DNA of 64,000 nt, taken from the NCBI RefSeq assembly GCF_900095885.1, contig NZ_LT615367.1, positions 2,542,001 through 2,606,000 of the forward strand, written 5' to 3'. The position numbers were made by a program, and so were the translations under genes. This DNA is from Dickeya aquatica. Its GTDB lineage: Bacteria; Pseudomonadota; Gammaproteobacteria; Enterobacterales; Enterobacteriaceae. The notes beneath the pieces are model-generated. The model did no database searches. It saw only the letters and a program-made list of their open reading frames with translations, and was not told the DNA's origin. Numbering within the stretch: the first letter of the stretch is position 1; each line of letters starts with the position of its first letter. Positions 38,906 through 47,704 of this stretch are shown here, piece by piece.

Positions 38906-41062
38906 ATGACACACTCGCTTTTGGCAAATAACATGCAATCCCACTTCAATGCCGGCAAGTCAGACCGCCAAAACGCTCGCGAAGAACCACACTGGGCCTA
39001 CGACTGGAATGTGCCACGTCCGGCGATTGCCGCAGAGTCCGTGCAGGTGTCAGCACCGATGCTGCAACAAGGGCAAGCGGTGTTGTATCGACTGGCGCAA
39101 TTACCACGCTTTCTGGCCCAACATTTTCGTCGCCGATTTGACTATCTCCGGCAACAGCGCGGCCTGTATGCCGCCTTTCACTACCTGCTGGCAGTCGTGG
39201 CACGACGCTTATTACCGCGCATTGAAACCGTTATCGCCCAACACCAACTGAATACGGCACGTTGCCCGGCATGGCTTGGCGAAAGTGAAGACTATAACCA
39301 GTTGCCCGAGATGCCAGACAAACGGCTGACCCGTTTTGCTGCAAGAATTGCCGCACACATGCTTGATGCCTATAACGCCCGTTGCGACGCGCACCCGCTG
39401 GCCGGTCAGGCGACATTACTGCGTGAGGATATCCAGTCACAACTCTACAGCCAACTGGCCACACAGGCACACGCCTTACACGTCACGCCACTGCACTGGC
39501 AGAGGCTGCACAGCCGCACGCTAACGCTCCAGCAGGCTTTTGCGGGCCTCGTCAGGCTGGTTAACGCAAAGTGGTGGGAGCGCCAGCTAAAAATTCAGCG
39601 CAGCCGCTGGCGTGAAGCGTTGTGGATAGCCAGTGGCGAGGTCAGCCGGGCGGCGACGCCATGCCTGAGCCGTCAGGCGATGCTGGAAATTCATGCTCGT
39701 CGCCTGGCCACACAAGATTTTCTGCAAAGCCGTGAGCTGGAAAATGTACGCAGTGGTGAACGCCTTGACTTGCATGATACCGTTATGGCGAGCATTGCCA
39801 ACCCGGCGATTCGGCGGATGGAATTAATGACCATGCTGGCGGGTATCGAGCACTACGCTATCCAGCACCATCATATCGGTATGCTGATAACGATCACCGC
39901 GCCCGGCCACTTCCACCCGACACGCATCCACGGTGAACGGCAGGTATTGCCGAATCCCCGCTGGTTACCTGACTGCCCTACCCCAAAATGGGCCCAACAC
40001 TACCTGGTCAGGCAGTGGGGGAAAATGCGTACCGCCTTTAAAGACAACGCCCTACAGGTTTACGGGCTACGCGTGGTGGAGCCGCATCACGATGGTACGC
40101 CGCACTGGCACCTGATGCTTTACTGCGAGCGGGCACAGCGGCAATCGGTTATCGATATCGTGCGGCGTTACAGCCAGGGGAAGAATGCTCTCGCACCACA
40201 CGCCAGCCGCCAGTTCGACTGCAAGCATATCAATCGCGGCGGCGCAACGGCTTACATCGCAAAATATATCGCCAAGAATATTGACGGCTACGCGCTGGAT
40301 GGCGAAAAGGATAATGAAACCGGTAAACCACTGCGTGAAATGGCTGCCAGCGCCTGCGCCTGGGCTTCGCTCTGGCGTATCCCTCAGTTCCATTTTATTG
40401 GCCTGCCGGGGATTGGCGTTTATCGCGAATGCCGACGCATTCGCAGCCGCTCCATCAAAGAGGAGTTAGGTGAGCATGCTGAAGCCGTGAGGCTGGCCGC
40501 CGACCAGGGTGACTTTGCCGGTTACATTGAGGCACAGGGCGGAGCCAACGTTTCCCGAAAACAGCAATCAGTACGGATTGCCCGGGCAACCAGCGATCGC
40601 CTGAATGCTTATGATGAACCACAGGTACGCACTGTTGGCATTCGCTCTGCCAAGGCAGGCAGCGAGCGGCTTTTCACCACCCGGCCGGACGAATGGCGCA
40701 TTGTGGCGAAAAAGGCTGATAGCCAACCGACATTACCGTCACACACCGCTCGCCCTTGGAGTTCTGTCAATAACTGTGGAAACACACCGGAACCTGTGTG
40801 TGCATTTAGCGATACGCCTCGTCATCCTTCAGCCCGCTTAACCTATTCTCAGCGCGATTATCTGGCCTCGTTGCGCCCGCGCCTGAGCCGTGATGGCATT
40901 GAAACATCGCGCGTTGAACGCGAGGCGCTGGCACGGGGGGCTCAGGTAAAAATTAATGGTCAACTGCTTGATGAATTTAGGAATAAAGCTATATCCGCTT
41001 TTGATGAAAAGCGCATGATAGCGTCACAGGTTCTGCACTTATGGGTTGACGAAGACTACTGA
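38906..41062 (+). CDS. A: Rolling-circle replication endonuclease A
   Basis: 718 residues, P2 gpA family. The HUH metal motif is in HDGTPHWHLML (about 395-405) and the two catalytic tyrosines fall at 450 and 454 in YIAKYIAK, the same numbers as in P2 gpA. It nicks the element's origin, stays linked to the 5' end through Tyr and drives rolling-circle replication; P2 has its origin inside gene A. The intact frame and catalytic residues are surprising in an element without capsid genes. Confidence 0.93.
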   Translation: MTHSLLANNMQSHFNAGKSDRQNAREEPHWAYDWNVPRPAIAAESVQVSAPMLQQGQAVLYRLAQLPRFLAQHFRRRFDYLRQQRGLYAAFHYLLAVVARRLLPRIETVIAQHQLNTARCPAWLGESEDYNQLPEMPDKRLTRFAARIAAHMLDAYNARCDAHPLAGQATLLREDIQSQLYSQLATQAHALHVTPLHWQRLHSRTLTLQQAFAGLVRLVNAKWWERQLKIQRSRWREALWIASGEVSRAATPCLSRQAMLEIHARRLATQDFLQSRELENVRSGERLDLHDTVMASIANPAIRRMELMTMLAGIEHYAIQHHHIGMLITITAPGHFHPTRIHGERQVLPNPRWLPDCPTPKWAQHYLVRQWGKMRTAFKDNALQVYGLRVVEPHHDGTPHWHLMLYCERAQRQSVIDIVRRYSQGKNALAPHASRQFDCKHINRGGATAYIAKYIAKNIDGYALDGEKDNETGKPLREMAASACAWASLWRIPQFHFIGLPGIGVYRECRRIRSRSIKEELGEHAEAVRLAADQGDFAGYIEAQGGANVSRKQQSVRIARATSDRLNAYDEPQVRTVGIRSAKAGSERLFTTRPDEWRIVAKKADSQPTLPSHTARPWSSVNNCGNTPEPVCAFSDTPRHPSARLTYSQRDYLASLRPRLSRDGIETSRVEREALARGAQVKINGQLLDEFRNKAISAFDEKRMIASQVLHLWVDEDY

Positions 41063-41074
41063 ATAAAATACTGT
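41046..41074 (+). promoter_or_regulatory. Sigma-70 promoter of the SOS operon
   Basis: TTGACG (41046-41051), a 17-bp spacer and TACTGT (41069-41074). The -35 lies inside the end of gene A and the -10 overlaps a LexA box. Confidence 0.6.
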
Positions 41075-41086
41075 ATATAAATACAG
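41071..41086 (+). promoter_or_regulatory. LexA (SOS) box
   Basis: CTGTATATAAATACAG matches the LexA consensus CTGT-(AT-rich N8)-ACAG exactly, 22 bp before the next start codon. Confidence 0.9.
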
Positions 41087-41107
41087 TCTCACAATGGAAG
41101 AGGTACC

Positions 41108-41329
41108 GTGGAACAGACTGAAAACAGAGACCTGACCTTGTCAAGGATTAGATTAATTGCTGATATGTCTTTGATATCACAATGCAACCCTGATGAAATG
41201 AAGATAGCCATGTCGTTAATCGCCGACTTGTCTCACGGTGAACTGACCACAGAGGATTACTTTCAATTTCTGACGCTCAGCGGTGATGGACAACGGCTAA
41301 AAGCATGGTTCGAACAACATTTGTTGTGA
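41108..41329 (+). CDS. SOS-controlled small protein, candidate antirepressor
   Basis: 73 residues, acidic and helical, not recognised; it is neither DinI nor an evident Tum. The promoter overlaps a perfect LexA box, so DNA damage should switch it on. In phage 186 the LexA-controlled Tum protein inactivates the non-cleavable CI; a similar role here is an inference from position and regulation only. AGAGGTACC supplies the ribosome site, with a GTG... GAACAG-type start read as ATG-equivalent. Confidence 0.65.
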   Translation: MEQTENRDLTLSRIRLIADMSLISQCNPDEMKIAMSLIADLSHGELTTEDYFQFLTLSGDGQRLKAWFEQHLL

Positions 41330-41335
41330 GGAATT

Positions 41336-41524
41336 ATGATGAGTGATGATCCAAAGGAAACGTTTTGGCCCCTGGCGCAACACGCCGGGCGAATGAATGG
41401 ATATTCTCTGTGGCGACAGTGCCAGACAAATACACAGCAGCAAATTTTTTATACACTAACAGACTATACCTTAAATAATTTGTGTTGCAGGAAAGCGACC
41501 TTAGCGCTAATACCCAGGCACTGA
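41336..41524 (+). CDS. Hypothetical small protein in the SOS operon
   Basis: 62 residues, not recognised (MMSDDPKETFWPLAQHAGRM...). It follows the SOS-controlled gene by 6 bp behind GAGGAATT, so it is probably in the same transcript. The C-terminal 15 residues may be read-through of DNA joined by a deletion, because the P2 capsid block should begin near here. Confidence 0.4.
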   Translation: MMSDDPKETFWPLAQHAGRMNGYSLWRQCQTNTQQQIFYTLTDYTLNNLCCRKATLALIPRH

Positions 41525-42163
41525 TATCTATCAGTCACCAAACGTAAATCGCGCAACCCACACCAGTGCAACCAGGTATACAGAATAAAGGTTAAGAATA
41601 CCCAGCAGGATATGTATACATTGATGTAAAGACCATGCCTGACCCAGTGCGAACCTGTTTTAAAATGATTTTTACACAGCAACGGCAACACGGAATTAAG
41701 GATATCTGCCCATGTAAAATGGATTTCTGTCCGCCTATTTCTGCACGTTAAAATTAACGACAGGATAAATAAAAATCGGTAGCACCGTTACAGGATTGCC
41801 GGGAATAACAGACGATAATTTCGTTGCATGACTTTCACCAACGGAAATGTTGTCTCCCGACAATCCTGCGCTTATTTCCCGCCTTTTTTCTCATTGCCCA
41901 TTTCCCGTGTTATCTCCCCTTTCCGCTGGAAAGCGGCATATCGTGTTGTGCCATCCGTCAGCCACCTGTCCATTATTGTCGAGCCCTTCAATACGCCGCA
42001 GGATGATAAAACCCGGCCCGCTGTTTTTCGGCTGTGAATATTCCGCCTGACTCTGGTCTGGCTATTTTTATCATCATGCTGATACCCGCAATCCGACGGA
42101 TAACCGAAACCGCCTCACTGGTTATCCGTCGGTGACGGGTAGCGCTGTTTATAAGGGTTCTGT
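41525..42163. other. Gene-free gap where P2 has capsid and terminase genes
   Basis: 640 bases without a credible gene, at the position of P2 Q-P-O-N-M-L. It holds a perfect 13-bp inverted repeat (42093-42105 and 42120-42132) and the motif TGTTGTGCCATC (41944-41955), which recurs before the sheath gene. It looks like a deletion scar that now acts as the leader and promoter of the first tail block. Confidence 0.5.
42093..42132. repeat. Perfect 13-bp inverted repeat before gene X
   Basis: CCGACGGATAACC and GGTTATCCGTCGG around 14 bases. As RNA it is a stable hairpin without a U tract, about 30 nt before the X start. Attenuator or deletion scar are both possible. Confidence 0.6.
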
Positions 42164-42367
42164 ATGAAAGTTTACGCCCATCAGGACGACACCCTCGATG
42201 CGCTGTGCTACCGCTATTACGGTCAAACACGCGAGGTAGTCGAAACGGTGCTGCAATCCAATCCCGGCCTGGCTGACTTCGGCCCGGTATTGCCTCATGG
42301 CACCGCCGTTATCCTGCCGGATATCACGGTGTCCGACACACAGGAAAGTATCAACATCTGGGAATAG
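42164..42367 (+). CDS. X: Tail protein X (LysM-like)
   Basis: 67 residues with the P2 gpX pattern: a LysM-like fold, DTLDALCYRYYGQT, VLQSNPGLADFGPVLPHGTAVILP. It sits near the tail tip and helps tail assembly. In P2 it is followed by holin and endolysin; here R comes next, 65 bp away. Confidence 0.92.
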   Translation: MKVYAHQDDTLDALCYRYYGQTREVVETVLQSNPGLADFGPVLPHGTAVILPDITVSDTQESINIWE

Positions 42368-42432
42368 CGACAGTCGGCCTGACCATGACACACCAGGCTT
42401 GTGCCGCTTTTTATTACACCGGGAACCACAAT

Positions 42433-42894
42433 ATGCAAAAACCGCAAAGTCTTAAACTCGCGCTGACAACAGCATTGCCTGCGTTAAGCTCGCAGTTTCA
42501 ATTCCGTATTCAGGATGGCGAAATTGCCGCGTTACAGGAACCTTCACTGTCATTCGAGTACCGTTACCAGCTACTGCTGACGCTGAGCAACTTTACTGAC
42601 AATCCCGATACCTTGTTTGTCACCGTGCTGTTATGGGTGCGCCAGAACCAGCCCGAATTGTTAACGCGTGACAGTATTCGCCAGCAAGGTATCAGTTTCA
42701 CTATCGACCACAACCCGGACGGTTCTTCCTCCTTGTCAGTGCGACTGAAATTGACCGAACGTCATCGTGTACGGGAAGAAAACCAGACACTGCGTGTTAA
42801 CTACGAGCCAGAACCGCAACCACCAGAACCGGTAACACGGCCAACCTCGTTGTACATCGGCGGCGAACTCGTCAGCCAGTGGCGCAGCAACTAA
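42433..42894 (+). CDS. R: Tail completion protein R
   Basis: 153 residues from MQKPQSLKLAL. P2 gpR family: SFEYRYQLLLTLSNFTD, LLWVRQNQPELL and a Pro-rich stretch before GGELVSQW. gpR and gpS complete the neck end of the tail. Gene S is absent here, which fits a tail that never joins a head. An in-frame upstream ATG (42385) has no ribosome site. Confidence 0.85.
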   Translation: MQKPQSLKLALTTALPALSSQFQFRIQDGEIAALQEPSLSFEYRYQLLLTLSNFTDNPDTLFVTVLLWVRQNQPELLTRDSIRQQGISFTIDHNPDGSSSLSVRLKLTERHRVREENQTLRVNYEPEPQPPEPVTRPTSLYIGGELVSQWRSN

Positions 42895-43080
42895 GCCCAC
42901 ACCGGCTTCATCTTACCGTTGTCAGTTGCGATGCAAGGCAGCCGTATGCTGACGCTAACAACGACATGACCTATCGACCACCCGGCATTCCACCCCGGAG
43001 CACGCGGCCAAGGGTTGTCCCCGGCGCTGCACAACACCGGAATATTGTTTGCCCCTGTGGGAAAACGCATGCTTCTAACC

Positions 43081-43707
43081 ATGAATACATACGAATATCT
43101 CTCCGAAATCCAGCGCGCACTGCGCAACCTGATCCGTATTGGCGTTATCACTGATGTCGATACCCAACAGGCGCGTTGCCGCGTGCAAACCGGTGGCATC
43201 GTCACCGGATGGCTCCACTGGCTGTCTCGTCGTGCGGGAAGTTCCCGTGAATGGTGGGCACCGTCGGTGGGTGAACAGGTACTCATCCTTTCGATTGGAG
43301 GTGAACTGAATAGCGCATTCGTCTTACCGGGTATTTACAGCGAGCAGCACCCCGCGCCATCAACATCCGCAGACGCCTGCCACATCCACTTTCCTGACGG
43401 CGCAGTGCTGGAATATGAACCCGCCACCAGCGCGCTGACCGTGACAGGCATCAAAACCGCCACCGTGGTGGCATCCGAATCGGTCTCGGTTACCACCCGT
43501 AATGTCACCATCAAGGCCAGCGAACGTATTCGGCTCGATACACCAGAAGTGGTCTGTACCGGCAAGCTGATTGTGCAGCAAGGTGGCAGCATCACCGGCA
43601 GCGTGACCCACTCCGGCGGAAGTTTCAGCTCGAACGGCGTGGTGGTACATACCCATCAGCACAGTGGTGTGAAAGGTGGTGGCGATACAACAGGAGGGCC
43701 GCTATGA
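43081..43707 (+). CDS. V: Baseplate spike protein V
   Basis: 208 residues from MNTYEYLSEIQRALRNLIR, aligned with P2 gpV; upstream in-frame starts are not homologous. An OB-fold follows (ARCRVQTGGIVTGWLHWLSRRAG, WWAPSVGEQVLILSIGGELNSAFVLPGIYS), then a beta-helix spike and a His-containing tip, HTHQHSGV, which binds an iron ion in P2. The trimer pierces the target cell membrane. Overlaps W by ATGA. Confidence 0.95.
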   Translation: MNTYEYLSEIQRALRNLIRIGVITDVDTQQARCRVQTGGIVTGWLHWLSRRAGSSREWWAPSVGEQVLILSIGGELNSAFVLPGIYSEQHPAPSTSADACHIHFPDGAVLEYEPATSALTVTGIKTATVVASESVSVTTRNVTIKASERIRLDTPEVVCTGKLIVQQGGSITGSVTHSGGSFSSNGVVVHTHQHSGVKGGGDTTGGPL

Positions 43708-44054
43708 CGCGTGCGTCTTACAGCGGTATGAACCGCAATACCGGTATGCAATTAAGCGAAGTGGAAAATTTGCGCCAGAGCGTGCGTGACATCCTGATAA
43801 CCCCACAGGGCAGCCGGGTGATGCGCCGCGATTACGGCTCATTGCTTTCCACACTCATCGACCAGCCACAAACGCCGGCGCTGAAATTACAGGTTCAGGC
43901 CGCCTGCTATGTGGCACTGCTGAAATGGGAACCCCGGCTGACGCTGACGTCAATTGCCATGGAGAGCCATTATGACGGCCAGCTGATTGTGGATATTTCC
44001 GGCTACCTGTCTGACAGCGGCAGCCCACTTTCATTAACTATTCCCGTGAGTTGA
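43704..44054 (+). CDS. W: Baseplate wedge protein W (gp25-like)
   Basis: 116 residues with the gp25/lysozyme-like motif LRQSVRDILITPQGSRVMRRDYGS. It starts sheath polymerisation at the baseplate. It is coupled to V. Confidence 0.94.
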   Translation: MTRASYSGMNRNTGMQLSEVENLRQSVRDILITPQGSRVMRRDYGSLLSTLIDQPQTPALKLQVQAACYVALLKWEPRLTLTSIAMESHYDGQLIVDISGYLSDSGSPLSLTIPVS

Positions 44055-44058
44055 GATC

Positions 44059-45573
44059 ATGCCTATTATCGATTTAAGTCAATTACCCGCCCCCAGCGTG
44101 GTCGAAACGCTGGATTATGAAACCCTGCTGGCAACCCGAAAGGAAACGTTGCTCTCTCTTTATAGCGCCGATGAGCGAGAGGCCATCGCCCGGGCCCTGA
44201 CGCTGGAGTCAGAGCCACTGGTCAAGCTGTTGCAGGAAAATGCCTATCGGGAGCTGTTATTGCGCCAGCGCATTAACGAAGCGGCCAAGGCCGGAATGCT
44301 GGCGTTCGCCCTGGGCAACGATCTTGACCAGTTGGGCGCTAACGTTAACGTCACACGTTTGGTTATTACACCGGCAGATACCAGCACCTTACCGCCAACC
44401 GCTGCGGTGCTGGAATCGGACACCGATTTCCGTTTGCGCATCCAGCAAGCCTATGAAGGCTTCAGTGTCGCAGGATCTATCGGTGCCTATCAGTTTCATG
44501 GGCGCAGCGCCAGCGGGCAGGTTGCTGATATTTCAGTCATCAGCCCGGGCCCGGCTCAGGTGCTGGTTTCGGTGTTATCAAGAGAAAAAGACGGTACTGC
44601 CAGTGATGCGCTGATTGCGACCGTCAACACGGCACTGAACGCCGAGGACGTACGCCCGGTCGCTGACCGGGTTACGGTCAAATCCGCAGTGATAGTGCCT
44701 TATGATATCAGTGCCACGCTCTATCTCTACCCAGGGCCGGAAGCTGAACCTATCCGTGCGGCGGCCGAGAAAAAACTCCAGACCTACGTCAGCAGTCAGC
44801 ATCGCTTAGGCCGCGATATTCGCCGTTCAGCGATTTACGCCGCCTTGCATGTTGAAGGGGTACAGCGTGTCGAACTGACCCGGCCGGCGGCAGATATCGT
44901 TCTGGACAATACCCAGGCCTCATACTGCACCGGTTATGCCTTGACGCTGGGGGAACGGATGAGTAAAAGCCCCTTATTACCACCGGGCTCCTCGTCGCTG
45001 GAACATAACGTTGCCGTCACCGGAGCCAGTCTGGAGCAACTCCCGCTCCCGCTACGACAGCTCTGGAACCCAGACAACTGCCCGGTCGAACTGTTACCGT
45101 ATCTGGCCTGGACAGTCTCCGTTGACCGCTGGGACGAGAGCTGGTCTGAGGCCATCAAGCGAAAAGTCATCAAAGATGCTTTTTTCATTCATCGCCACAA
45201 AGGCACTATCGGAGCACTTCGTCGGGTTGTCGAACCGTTGGGCTACCTGATTCGCATCAAAGAGTGGTGGCAAACGGGTGATGCGCCGGGCACCTTCAGG
45301 CTGGACATCGGTATTCAGGAGTCGGGTATCACCGAGGCGTCATTTCAGGAGCTTGAGCGCCTGATTGCGGATGCCAAGCCAGTCAGCCGCCAGCTACTGG
45401 GGCTGAACATCAATCTCGATACCACCGGCAGCGTTTCGCTCGGTGCCGGCTCTTACAGCGGCGATGAACTCACCATCTACCCCTATTTCCCTGAAACTAT
45501 TAATGTTTCTGGCGACACCTTCACGGGGGGAGCGGTACACCTTATCGATGACTTATATGTCAGCGGGGGGTAA
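44059..45573 (+). CDS. Baseplate protein J fused to I
   Basis: 504 residues in one frame. Residues 1 to about 300 are P2 gpJ (wedge; ERRINEA-type core, YEGFSVAGSIGAYQFH, GRDIRRSAIYAALHVEGVQRVEL). From Met at about 301 (MSKSPLLPPGSSSLEHNVA) it is gpI, which joins wedge to fibre (LRQLWNPDNCP, FFIHRHKGTIGALRRV). In P2 J and I are separate with an ATGA overlap. Removing one G from the GGGGG run at 44948-44954 restores a J stop (TGA) overlapping the I ATG. So the fusion depends on one base and could be real or an error. Confidence 0.9.
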   Translation: MPIIDLSQLPAPSVVETLDYETLLATRKETLLSLYSADEREAIARALTLESEPLVKLLQENAYRELLLRQRINEAAKAGMLAFALGNDLDQLGANVNVTRLVITPADTSTLPPTAAVLESDTDFRLRIQQAYEGFSVAGSIGAYQFHGRSASGQVADISVISPGPAQVLVSVLSREKDGTASDALIATVNTALNAEDVRPVADRVTVKSAVIVPYDISATLYLYPGPEAEPIRAAAEKKLQTYVSSQHRLGRDIRRSAIYAALHVEGVQRVELTRPAADIVLDNTQASYCTGYALTLGERMSKSPLLPPGSSSLEHNVAVTGASLEQLPLPLRQLWNPDNCPVELLPYLAWTVSVDRWDESWSEAIKRKVIKDAFFIHRHKGTIGALRRVVEPLGYLIRIKEWWQTGDAPGTFRLDIGIQESGITEASFQELERLIADAKPVSRQLLGLNINLDTTGSVSLGAGSYSGDELTIYPYFPETINVSGDTFTGGAVHLIDDLYVSGG

Positions 45574-45590
45574 CGCCATGTATGCCGACA

Positions 45591-45613
45591 AGCCAGCGCC
45601 GCTGGCTTTTTTT
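45591..45613 (+). terminator. Terminator after J-I
   Basis: AGCCAGC-GCC-GCTGGCT followed by TTTTT is a canonical intrinsic terminator. It separates the baseplate block from the fibre gene, which would then need its own promoter in 45614-45800. Confidence 0.8.
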
Positions 45614-45800
45614 ACGCATAAAACCCGCCTGTTGTCCTGAATCTGTATAAACGTCGAACAGATGCGGACTGATTATCCCCCACGCATACTGACAAAACCC
45701 AACCACAGCCGGTTCACCGTGCGGCCAATATCGGTCATGAACCCGGCTTCCTGATGCTGCCTGACAGCATCCTATCTTGTTAACCATATGAGTAATCTGC

Positions 45801-47224
45801 ATGAGTACAAAATACTTTGCTTTACTGACTAACACCGGCGCGGCAAAGCTGGCGAATGCCACCGCGCTAGGTGGCCATCTGACGATTACGCAGATGGCCA
45901 TCGGTGATGGAGGTGGCAGCCTGCCAACGCCATCACCCAGCCAGACCAGTCTGGTCAATGAAAAACGCCGTGCTCCGCTCAATGCCTTGAGTATCGACCC
46001 CAAAAATACTAACCAAATCATCGCTGAGCAGGTTATCCCTGAAAACGAGGGCGGCTGGTGGATTCGGGAAATTGGTCTGTATGACAGCGATGGCGATATG
46101 GTGGCGGTGGCAAACTGTGCGGAAACGTACAAACCGCAAATGCAGGAAGGCTCCGGCCGGGTGCAAACCGTTCGTATGATTTTGATAGTCAACAATGCCG
46201 ATACCGTCACGCTAAAAATTGACCCCGCGGTGGTGCTGGCAACGCGTAAATATGTTGATGATAAAACTATCGAGGTCAAAGCCTATACCGACAGCAAACT
46301 CACCGATCACCTTGCAGCGACCAACCCTCACCCACAGTATGCGCCACTGCTTAGCCCCGCACTGACCGGCACGCCTACTGCGCCAACCGCCGATAAAAGC
46401 AGTAACTCAACCCAGTTGGCCACAACCGCGTTTGTCAAAAATACCGCGCTGACTAAAGAGCAAAACGGTGCGGATATCGTCGATAAAACCGCATTTCTCG
46501 CAAACCTGGGTTTAAGCGACAAGTTCGCCGGGCGCTATTTACAGACCATTAAATACACCGCTTCCGGCCAATATACCTCGAGTCCAGGCACGCAAAAAAT
46601 CATTGTCGAAATGGTCGGAGGGGAGCGAGCGGTGCCAGTGCGCCAACGGTTAATGCCGACACCTATACCGCCTCAGGCGGCGGTGGCGGTGGCGGTGGCT
46701 ATCTGAAATTTTTAGTTGATCTTAAACAAATCACCCTCAAAAACACTACGATCACTATTGGCGCTGGCGGCGCATCCGTTACAGGATCAAATGGTAATGC
46801 AGGTGGGATCTCTTGGTTTGGTAAGCAAGCTGCTACAGGTGGAGCCACAGGTAACATTTGTTATTTGTCACAGCAGTTCTATGCAGTTAATGGCCCAAGT
46901 ACCGTATCTTTTCCGGGTAATCCAGGTAGAGGCATTTTTGCACCCGAAACAGGGTATGTACTAATTACGGCAAAAAATGGACATTATGGTGGCTGGGGGT
47001 ATCTGGGGCCGTCTGGTCAATTAGGTGGATATGGCGGTGCCAGTCACTTCTCGGGAAATGGCATGATGACCGGTAATGCAGATTCTGGAAGTAATGGTGC
47101 AATCGCGGGGCCAGGAGCTGGTGGCGGCGGAACATGCAGCGCACCCGGCGGTACAGTTAATACATCAGCCAAACCCTCAGGTGCTGGTGCTGATGGCATT
47201 GTTATTATTCATGAGTATTCATAA
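45801..47224 (+). pseudogene. H: Tail fibre H, frame broken by one base
   Basis: The N-terminal part (1-300) is P2 gpH-like: KYFALLTNTGAAKLANATALG, AIGDGGGSLPTPSPSQT, EQVIPENEGGWWIREIGLYD, PHPQYAPLLSPALTGTPTAPTA. Codons at 46491-46520 include the left crossover site (FLANLGLSD). Just after VEMVGG (46614-46622) one G is missing from a G run. With GGGGG the frame continues through a Gly-rich receptor-binding C-terminus (SAPTVNADTYTASGGGGGG..., FWFGKQ-type, GAIAGPGAGGGG) to IVIIHEYS at 47224. The C-terminal half lies in the invertible segment. Confidence 0.85.
46495..46520 (+). other. Left crossover site of the invertible segment
   Basis: A Hin/Gin-type 26-bp site: TTCTCGCAAACC, central TG, then GGTTTAAGCGAC. 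It lies in frame inside H. The same 25 bases occur inverted at 50388-50412. Compare hix/gix, which also have AAACC-NN-GGTTT cores. Confidence 0.88.
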
Positions 47225-47454
47225 TGATCAAAAAATACGCCCTGATAAAAAATGGCAGCTACTATGTGGAAAATACCCTTGTTGCCGATGAAAATTTTAC
47301 GATACAAGGTTATTATCTGATTGAAATCAGCGAGGAAAACCCGGCACAGCCTGGCGCATATTACAATCCAACTGATGGCAAATTTTACGGTGATGCGGCT
47401 TACACCACGGATTACCGAACCCCACCATTCCCATTGAACGGCTTTGCACAATAG
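47224..47454 (+). CDS. Small tail-fibre-associated protein
   Basis: 76 residues starting at the last base of the H stop (one-base overlap). YALIKNGSYYVENTLVADEN, then GAYYNPTDGKFYGD resembles the short proteins that follow Gly-rich fibres in tail loci and may be a minimal chaperone replacing Tfa. Not assigned to a family. Confidence 0.6.
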   Translation: MIKKYALIKNGSYYVENTLVADENFTIQGYYLIEISEENPAQPGAYYNPTDGKFYGDAAYTTDYRTPPFPLNGFAQ

Positions 47455-47488
47455 CGTTCTCTTTTCGGGACTCTGATTCTGTCAGAAC

Positions 47489-47522
47489 AACAGTCTGGAG
47501 TTGACCTTCAGGCTGTTTTTTC
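47489..47522 (+). terminator. Terminator of the first fibre module
   Basis: AACAGTCTGGAG pairs with CTTCAGGCTGTT (two G-U pairs in RNA) around TTGAC and is followed by TTTTTCTC. Confidence 0.7.
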
Positions 47523-47704
47523 TCTCTCGTCATGCCTGCCACGGGTTTCGCCTTCTCACCGGATATCCCCCTCTCTGTTGCATTGGCCCCATGCCGGTGA
47601 AACATCTTTCGCTATAATTATTTAGCCAAAGTATTTCCCCATCGGAAATAATTGTTTACAGTGTAAGCCATTTTGAACATTGATGGCTTGATGGGAGTAA
47701 CAGC

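Noticed and set aside
41464..41691. 75-residue minus-strand frame with a membrane-like segment
   Set aside because: Overlaps the end of the SOS operon, has no ribosome site and no phage or host family match that I can name.
42879..43154. Candidate gene S between R and V
   Set aside because: The frame overlaps both neighbours and shows none of the gpS features; S appears to be absent.
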